Below, in pieces: positions 57,266 through 64,000 of a DNA stretch of 64,000 nucleotides (positions are counted from its first letter, which is position 1; every line of letters begins with the position of its first letter). The stretch is taken from NCBI GenBank assembly GCA_036873135.1, contig JAPTYO010000011.1, positions 12,968,747 through 13,032,746 of the forward strand, written 5' to 3'. A program made the position numbers and the translations under genes. The stretch comes from Clarkia xantiana subsp. parviflora. Lineage: Eukaryota; Streptophyta; Magnoliopsida; Myrtales; Onagraceae. The notes under the pieces are model-generated. The model ran no database searches. It saw only the letters and a program-made list of their open reading frames with translations, and was not told the origin of the DNA.

Positions 57266-59952
57266 TTAAGCCTGGTCCTTGTTGGAAGTTGGGTCCTCAG
57301 CAGCATCGGAGGGAGGAAGATTCGGAGGGAGGAAGATTCGGAGGGGCCTGGGCAGAAGGCTCCGCAGTCCGCGGAGTCGGGTCCGCGGCATCAGTCCCTT
57401 CACTCTCCGCGGGGAGGTTGAAGTACTTCTCTGCGATGGGAGCAAGGGTCTCGAATTCTTGAAGTCGATGGAATCCTCGTACGCCGTGTAGAGCTCCTCG
57501 AAGGCATTGAACAGAATGTTCTCCACCTCGGTTTTGCAGAACTTCACGGCATCCGCCTGGAAATCATCGGAGTTCCGATACTCCTCGCGACCCTGAGCCT
57601 TTACCTCAGCCAGCTTGGCAGAAAACTCAGCCCTCTCGGCTTCAAGTTTCGCCTTGGCCTCCGCGAGAGCTTCCACGAAAACACCCTTCTCGTAGAGGAG
57701 CTGCCTCTTCTCCACCTCGTTCCGCCGCTGATCCTCCTGGGCTATCCTTCGCTCCCGACGAAGGACGGCTTCATGATCGTGAACCTGCTTTTGCAGGCCC
57801 GTAGCCATCTCGTCAAGGAGGGTCAGCTCCTTGGCTATCTTGACCCTAGCCGCCACAGCCTCGTCGAGGTCCGCTTGGAGCTTGGCCAAAGCGTCGGGGT
57901 CCGACTTGGCTTGTTCCTCCTCCAACGCACTCTTCAGAGCCAGGATGAAGCCGAAGCAGCGCTGCTGGTCCGCTGTTTCCTAAGACGAAAGGGAAAAAGG
58001 ATTAGAATCCGATGGTGGAAGGCAAAGAACAATGAAGAAAACAAAACAAAGGTAAAGTGTTACCTCCATCCGACGGATGGCCATAGCGCGGAGCTCCTCC
58101 TCGATGTCCTCCCGCGCCAAGGAGATTGGCCGCCTCAAGGCCGGAGAAATTGACCCCGCCAGCAGATGCAGGGCCAAATCAGGCTGAAGGCCCCCCCGTT
58201 GGAGTGGGACCCCTTGGACAGACTCAATCGGATTCCAGGGAACCGTCTCCTGATCGGGGGTGAAAACCTTGTAAAGATTTACATCCACGGGGAGAGGAGG
58301 GATGACCCTGGAAGCCTCAGCCTGAGGAGCCACCTCGGTCGGAGGCTCGGGAGTTGGACTGCGGAGCTCTGGGGGAGGACTCCGGGACACGTCCTCCGCG
58401 GTGGGCTTCAGGATGCTCCGGCCTGGCTTTCGACAGAGCAGGCCACCTTCATTTGGCTCCTCGGAGGAAGGAGAAGCCTCCAGGTCGGTCACCTGACGGA
58501 ACAGAGCTTCCGTCGGGGTTTCCTCCGTCATCGGCGCCTTTGGAATCGCGGCCCGTGCAGGAGTAGCAGCCCTCCTCGGATTGAGAGCCTCCGTTGGACC
58601 TGCGGTTGCAGGACGAATAAAATCAGAAAGAGTATCGTTGGGGCACCAGATGATTTGGCGTTCAAGATGCTGGTCCTTTCCGAAGAAGTTGTAGTATCCT
58701 GCCTTGAGAACGCGGGGGTTTCTCCTCGAAGGATGTATTTGATTTCTCGAACCCGCGATTCCCGATCAACGGGGATAAACTCCTCGGGAACCAGTTTCCT
58801 ATATTTCTTAATAGCACGACGGACACGCTTACCTTCCTCGGCGGAAGTGACCCCGAAGGCTTGGTCTATCTCCTCCCTTCGGACCCGCTTAGCCTCGGTC
58901 CGCTCTTCGATCGGAGGGACAGCAGAAGAGGAAGCCCCCTTCTTCAGCGACTTCCGCTTCCGTTTGGAGCTACCCTGGACGGCATCAGTCTCCCCCTGCT
59001 TCAACATGAGATGGGTCAACAGAGATGATTTCTTGGCTGCAAAAATGAAAAGACAAAGTGGTTAGAATTGTTACCCAGATGACTAAATCCTTGGAAACGG
59101 AATCTAGGAGCCGGACTCCGATATGAATCAAGTCCTTCTCCACGAGCTTGTTGGCGTCGAGGGGAATGAAGGATTCCCCCCAACGGTAGAGCTGGACCAT
59201 CTGGAGGGTGTTGAGGTCATCCTCGGAGTAGGCCTCGAGCTTGGGGGCAGGGTCCGCCTCCACCTCCCATCGGGGCCATGGGACAGAGATGTTTTGGACG
59301 AAGAAGTAATACTTTTTCCATCCACTGTTGTCGGACCCCGAGTCGCGAATCAGCACCCGATCCTTGTGGAACTTCCAGGTCTCGCTATCCCAGCCGAAAC
59401 GTGAAAGTTGCTCCTTTGTCCACTTGGGGAGTCGGGGAGAGAAAGAGCAAACACCAGCCTTGTTGCACTTCATTCCGTAGAATGTGCGGAAAAGCAGCAA
59501 ACTGTATGTCCACTGTTGGCGGAGGCACAGAAGCTGGAAAGCGTTCCACACGCGGATGGCGTATGGAGAGAAGGTACAGGGGTGCGTCTTGTAGAAGTTG
59601 CACATCTCCACCAGGTTCCCGCAGAAAGGGAATCGAATCCCAGCACTTATCTGCCCGGCGGAGACGAACACTTCTCCCTCTCGAGGACGCGTGACGATAT
59701 GCTTCCTCCTAGTGGTGGGCTGAGACTCGTAAGGGAAACGAGGTTCCCAGTCCGAGGTAATGCAGCCTTCTCGGAGAGCAACCTCATACGAGGTCTCAGA
59801 GATCTCGTTAACAGCATACTCAAAAGTAAAAGGGATCCTGGCCCCAGAACTAGCCTCGTCTAAAAACGGTTACAAACAAGAAAACTTGAGAAAAGAGGAG
59901 AAGGTAACGTCAGCAAATCATAAAAACAGAGAAGGAAATCCTTACCAGACAT
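57266..59952 (-). CDS. T7 antisense spliced gene (aORF), Tat-lineage extra ORF
   Basis: Opposite to gag-pol. Exon 1 holds only 7 coding nt (59952-59946); intron 59945-59860 (GTAAGG...TTTTTAG); exon 2 59859-59075; intron from 59074 (GTAACA) to about 59032; exon 3 to 58064; intron 58063-57980 (GTAACA...TCTTAG, in frame); exon 4 57979-57266 (stop TAA). Exon 2 has the domain annotated as putative gypsy-type transposon/transposase_28 (IRFPFCGNLVEMCNFYKTHP, AIRVWNAFQLLCLRQQW, LLLFRTFYGMKC). Exon 3 has a basic patch (SSKRKRKSLKKGA) and YNFFGKDQHLERQIIWCPND in a shifted frame. Exon 4 is a long coiled coil (57925-57550). Probable one-base indels: G run 58714-58718 and near 57458; the acceptor at 59037 or 59032 is ambiguous. 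Nuclear or chromatin action is possible, but the function is unknown. Confidence 0.8.
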
Positions 59953-60118
59953 GGTTGATGATTGCTGAAAGAAGATGAAGAAGGATCGGGAAAGTTGAAA
60001 GCCTTGGATCACTTGAAGAGCAGAAGGAACTTGGAGGAGAAACTTCGAGTGCGAGAATGGCAGAACTTCCAGAAATTGAGAGGGTGAAGAAGAAGTGAAT
60101 AATGCCAGGGTTTTAGCA

Positions 60119-60124
60119 TTTATA
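60119..60124 (-). promoter_or_regulatory. aORF TATA box
   Basis: Minus-strand CTTATAAATGC, about 170 bp upstream of the aORF start codon, next to non-coding DNA. It implies that the aORF has its own promoter, not dependent on the LTR. Confidence 0.6.
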
Positions 60125-60129
60125 AGCAA

Positions 60130-60564
60130 AGGGACAACTGTATGGACTCAATCTTGACCGTTGAAGATGAAACGGGTTAATCGTGATCGTCGAGATGGTG
60201 GGACGGTAAAGAAGAGACGTGGTGACGTAATGAGTGCTTTTTCAGAAAGTAACAGTCACGCCGATTTGAGCGTCGTTTCACAATCCCCAGCATTTAATGC
60301 TGCAGTAACCGAGGAGTCTCCTCGGATTAAGTAACTGCCCATAAGAGTCCAGTGGGCCCAAGGCAGCCATGAGTGAGAAATTTTGTTATTCGATAATTAC
60401 GTGCAAGGTAAAAGCCTCCGATTAAGACATCAAGAGGTTTGAAGATAAAAGCCTCTGACGGCAGTATCGGGAGGTATAAAGACAAAAGCCTCCGGCGATG
60501 AGGTCAGGAGGTCTGGAATTGAAAGACACGACGGACTGAAAGTCCCCCATGTCTTGGGGGCAAA
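60130..60564 (+). mobile_element. T7 region between aORF promoter and 3' LTR
   Basis: Non-coding. It contains AAAAGCCTCCG units at 60410, 60447 and 60484 (37-bp period, three copies) and ends with the polypurine tract CTTGGGGGCAAA at 60553-60564. Confidence 0.75.
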
Positions 60565-61302
60565 TGATGGGTTCCGATGTAATCGTTAGCCCCGTTAACA
60601 GTCAATAGACGGCGAGTAAGTCCAGTGGGCCTCGTGAAAGGCCTGTAAGGTCCAGAAGCCCAGTACGAAGGGTCCCGACTTTAACAGTCCCGATATACGA
60701 GCTGAATGCTCCCGACAAGAAGCCTCTGAGCAGGCCCCAATATGCCTTTGTAAAGGCCCCGATAATAAAGCCCCGCGGAGGCTGGACCTGTCTCGTGAGA
60801 CAAAGGGTCCTGGGTGGTGACTTAGAATGAGATAACTCTGGAGTCCCCGACAAGAGTTGGGACTTGTGATCAGAGGATAAGGCCGAGAAACCCGCCTACT
60901 AGATAAGAGTAGTGGGAGACGGCTGAGATACAGATAACCTCCCCCGAGATACGCAGGGCGTGCCCAAGATACGCGGAGTATGGGCGAGATACGCGGAGCG
61001 TGGGGCGAGATATACGGAATCCCGAACGAGATATACGGAATCATGGGTAAAACTGCCAGGCGCAGTCTCAGGTAACTGAGTAACTTCTCCTCCTATATAA
61101 AGGAGGAAGTTACCTCAGAAAACACATTCTAAAATACGAACTTAGACTATTGCTTACCACTCCATTGATCACATACTCATTTAAGCATCGGAGAGGGATT
61201 CTGGGTCACCACCCAGGTCATCCCCTTTTGCAGGATTACGCGGAGTCCAGGAGTTCGTGTTTTCCGTCAAGAACGTAACAGAGCTTCGCCCGTGATCCAA
61301 CA
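60565..61302 (+). repeat. T7 3' LTR (738 bp)
   Basis: Same as the 5' LTR apart from 11 substitutions. It follows the polypurine tract directly. Confidence 0.97.
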
Positions 61303-61394
61303 CCATTCATTAAGACTAAAGAAAAGGGACTAATATTTAATTCTGAGTTCAAATATATACAGTTCGAACTTTCTTTTGATCTTACATTAATATA
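61303..61394. other. Minisatellite remainder and short flank
   Basis: CCATTCATTAAGACTAAAG continues the 56-60 bp array from before T7, followed by AT-rich DNA. Confidence 0.6.
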
Positions 61395-61941
61395 TGTTGG
61401 GCTTTAATATATGTTGCGCCTACTAAAGTTACATATAGATCGAACAAACCTTTATTAATTAACTTTGAGTCAACTTCGAGCTTAATTTTTTTTTTTTTTT
61501 GGATCTTATTGTTTGAGCTTAATCGAGTCAAGATAGAAAACGAGCTCGATTGGAAAGTTTTTAAGTTAAATTCAAACCTAAAATTTAAGAATCAAAATAG
61601 ATGGAGATCAACTTATTTGAGCTGAAGTACAAACAACATAACTAGTAGAGCTGACTCGAGTGCAAACGGTTGGAAATAAAATAAACTTATAAGTAGTGAA
61701 GTATCTAGAAGTCTCTAAGAGTGTTTAGTAATTATGATAGACTAGAAAAGTCTAGGTAATTAGAGTGTGTAGAAAAGTCTAAAGAAGTCACTAGAATCCT
61801 TAAGTCTCTAGAGTCCTTCATATGTACCTATAAATAGGAGATGAGATGAATAAGAATACATCAAGTTGAGATATAAAAATAACAAGTCTCTCATATCCTC
61901 TCCACCTCCCTCACACACATATACATATTCAAACACCAACA
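61395..61941 (+). repeat. C7 copia 5' LTR (547 bp)
   Basis: TGTTGG and CCAACA form 6-bp inverted ends. A TATA box lies in CCTATAAATAG near 61829-61839, and the primer site follows 2 bp later. It is unrelated to the C1-C6 LTR family. Confidence 0.8.
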
Positions 61942-61943
61942 AG

Positions 61944-61955
61944 TGGTATCAGAGC
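61944..61955 (+). promoter_or_regulatory. C7 primer-binding site (initiator tRNA-Met)
   Basis: TGGTATCAGAGC right after the LTR. Confidence 0.9.
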
Positions 61956-61962
61956 GATCGTG

Positions 61963-64000
61963 ATGACATCGACAAGCATGCAAGTGCCAAGATTGACGAG
62001 GAACAACTACGACACATGGTGTATCCAAATGAAGGCCTTTTGGGGATCGCTTGACGTGTGGGAGCTCGTGGAGACCGAGTTCGAGAAACCCGAAGCGACA
62101 GCGGAGATGACAAAGGAAGAGAATGATGAATTGAAGGAGCAACGAAAGAAGGAGAATAAGGTCATGTTCACAATATATCAAGGTCTTGATGAAGCCACAT
62201 TCGAGATAGTCGCTCCAGCCAAGAAATCATACGAAGCATGGGGGATACTTCAAAAGGCGTTCAGTGGCATCGAAAAGGTAAAGAAAATTCTCCTACAAGC
62301 TCTCCGTGCTCAATTCGAGTCCCTCCATCAAGAAAGTTCGGAGTCCATCTCCGACTACTTTACAAGGGTCATCTCAATCGCGCATCAAATGTGAAGAAAT
62401 GGAGAAACTTTAGAAGATGTTCGTGTCATAGAGAAGATATTGAGATCACTTGATCCCAAGTTCGACCTTGTAGCTGTGGCGATTGAAGAATCCAAGGACT
62501 TAGAAGAGATTTCCGTTGAGCAACTCATGGGTTCTCTACAAGCCCATGAACAACGTCTTTCGAAGAGAGGAGAAGGTACATCCTTGGAGCATGCTTTACA
62601 AGCGAAGTTGACGTTGAAGAATGACCGATCGCGAGGCGGCTTCCAAAGAGCAAAATTCACCACGCGGAGAGGAAGAGGTGGTCGAACAATAACCACCAAC
62701 GAAGCTGGCGAAGATGGAGAGTCGATCCAAGAAGGAGATCGAGGAAGAGATCGCAGTCGCGGTCGTGGTCACGGAAGAGGTCGTAGTGGATGAAAAAATA
62801 ACAAACTAGGAGTTCAATGCTACGTGTGCAAGAAATACGGCCATTATGCAGCGGAGTGTTGGTATAACACCGACAATGAGAGAGAAAATGGGAACTTCGC
62901 GGAGAAGATTGACGACGACGTGTTCTATTGATGGCATACAATCAAGTGAAGGAGACGGAGTCCAACACATGGTCCGTCGACACGGGAGCTTCCAACCACA
63001 TGTGCGGAAGGAAGGAGTTCTTCGCGGAGCTCGATAATAGAAATTGTGGCCACATCACCTTTGGCGATCTTACCCAACACCAAATTAAAGGGAAAGGTAA
63101 AGTTCTCTTTGAACTCAAGAACGGACGACAGTTGTGCATCACCAATGTTTATTTTGTTCCCGACATGAAGAACAATATTTTAAGTGTTGGACAATTGCTC
63201 GAGAAGGGATATGACGTACGCATCAAGGATTATACACTTACCATCCGTGATAATAACAACAATGTTATCACGAAAGTAGCCATGACAAAGAATCGAATGT
63301 TCCCATTGGAGTTAAAGATCGCCAAGAAGAATTATTTGAAGATGAAAACAATAGACAACTTGACTCTTTGGCACCTCCGGTATGTTCATCTGAATTTCAA
63401 GGCGCTTGAATTGATGGAGAAGAACAACATGGTACGAGGTTTGCCCAAGATCAATTATCCCAACGACGTGTGCGAAACTTGTGTCATCGGAAAGCAACAT
63501 AGGAGACCGTTCAAGAAGTACCCTTCGAAGAAAGCAACTGGTCGTCTTGATTTAGTCCACTCCGATGTGTGCGGACCGATCAAGATCATGTCCATTGGCG
63601 GAAATAGGTATTTCTTGACCTTTACCGATGGTTATAGTGGCAAGACTTGGGTTTATATGATGAAGCAGAAGAGTGAAGTCTTGACAAAGTTCAAGGAGTT
63701 CAAAAACATGGTCGAGAAGCAAAGCGGCCGTCATTTGAAGTGCTTGCGAACCGACCGAGGAGGCGAAAACACATCGCGTGAATTTGACCAGTTTTGCAAA
63801 GAGAATGGGATCATGCATCAGCTAACCATGCCGCAACCCCACAACAAAATAGAGTTTCCGAGAGGAAGAACCGGACGATCTTGAATTTAGTTCAGTGCAT
63901 GTTGAAGGAGAGAAATGTTCCGAAAGAATTTTGGGGAGACGCTGTTGCTAGTGCATTATATTTTCTCAACAGTTTTCCGACCAAGCGGATTGGAGACATG
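61963..64000 (+). pseudogene. C7 copia gag-pol pseudogene, 5' part, continues past the window
   Basis: Gag starts at ATG 61963 (MTSTSMQVPRLTRNNYDTWC) and has a UBN2-type body (ILLQALRAQFESLHQ). It is broken by TGA at 62392 and 62791, then resumes in frame with a CCHC zinc knuckle (CYVCKKYGHYAAEC, about 62819). After a frameshift, protease (WSVDTGASNHMCG, about 62970), the GAG-pre-integrase zinc domain (LWHLRYVHLNFKALELM, 63368) and the integrase core (GRLDLVHSDVCGPIK, 63540; TFTDGYSGKTWVYM; KCLRTDRGGEN) follow in one frame to 63884. A further indel near 63850 shifts the rest (FWGDAVASALYFLNSFPTKR). RT and RNase H would lie beyond 64000. Confidence 0.9.

Larger units (their letters stand above)
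49725..61302 (+). mobile_element. T7: nearly complete Tat-lineage Ty3/gypsy retrotransposon (11.6 kb)
   Basis: Order: LTR, primer site, gag, protease, RT, RNase H, archaeal-type RNase H, integrase, two satellite arrays, antisense spliced aORF, short repeat, polypurine tract, LTR. Two RNase H domains and an extra antisense ORF are hallmarks of the Tat lineage. Flanks are TCATT (49720-49724) and CCATT (61303-61307), a 5-bp target duplication with one change. The LTRs differ at 11 of 738 positions by my count, so the insertion is fairly young. Single-base frameshifts in gag, at the RT/RNase H border and in the aORF make this copy non-functional as assembled. Confidence 0.93.

Noticed and set aside
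59123..59863. Plus-strand ORFs opposite the aORF
   Set aside because: Shadow frames. The minus strand carries the domain motifs and the introns.

Overview
This is a nuclear plant chromosome segment, probably from a eudicot. It is AT-rich, has one intron-containing host gene (an F-box protein), and is otherwise a nest of LTR retrotransposons, small DNA transposons and tandem repeats. No bacterial operon, CRISPR array, rRNA gene or intact tRNA gene was seen. The species cannot be named from the sequence.

Layout. 1-1250: mitochondrial-like DNA. 1251-4542: 3' part of a Ty3/gypsy Tat-like element, T1 (+). 4543-6838: remains of two Ty1/copia elements, C1 and C0 (both -). 7129-9033: F-box gene (-). 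9393-12784: host-like AT-rich DNA with a TIR transposon, a Mutator-like MITE and a Helitron 3' end. 12785-17429: copia C2 (+), closed by a foldback element. 19205-22100: Tat-like T2 (-) with a 63-bp satellite. 22118-27345: Tat element T3 (+), pol deleted, with an 81-bp satellite and a decayed antisense ORF. 27652-39166: two copia elements, C3 and C4, in tandem (-), C4 interrupted by a TIR transposon that carries a SINE-like tRNA head. 39167-44534: copia C5 (+) and C6 (-) facing each other across an AT microsatellite. 44535-48612: nested Tat elements T4, T5 and T6 (-). 48613-49724: minisatellite hit by two Tourist-like MITEs. 49725-61302: nearly complete Tat element T7. 61395-64000: another copia, C7, running off the window.

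The most informative unit is T7 (11.6 kb). Its 738-bp LTRs differ at 11 sites by eye. It has a TGGCGCC primer site, gag-protease-RT-RNase H-archaeal-type RNase H-integrase on the plus strand, two spacer satellite arrays, and on the minus strand an independent spliced gene (aORF). That gene has its own TATA box, a 7-nt first coding exon, consensus introns and a conserved family domain. A decayed homologue sits at the same place in T3 and keeps the TATA box and one splice donor. Extra antisense ORFs are known in the Tat lineage, but their function is not.

All coding parts of the retroelements carry frameshifts or stops except short stretches. In T7 several of these are single-base indels, two of them in 5-base homopolymers, so assembly error is a live alternative. 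Two recurring themes look under-described: each Tat LTR family has its own tandem or dyad repeats upstream of the TATA box, and the 63-bp and 81-bp spacer satellites of two different Tat elements both carry hairpins centred on GTCGAC.
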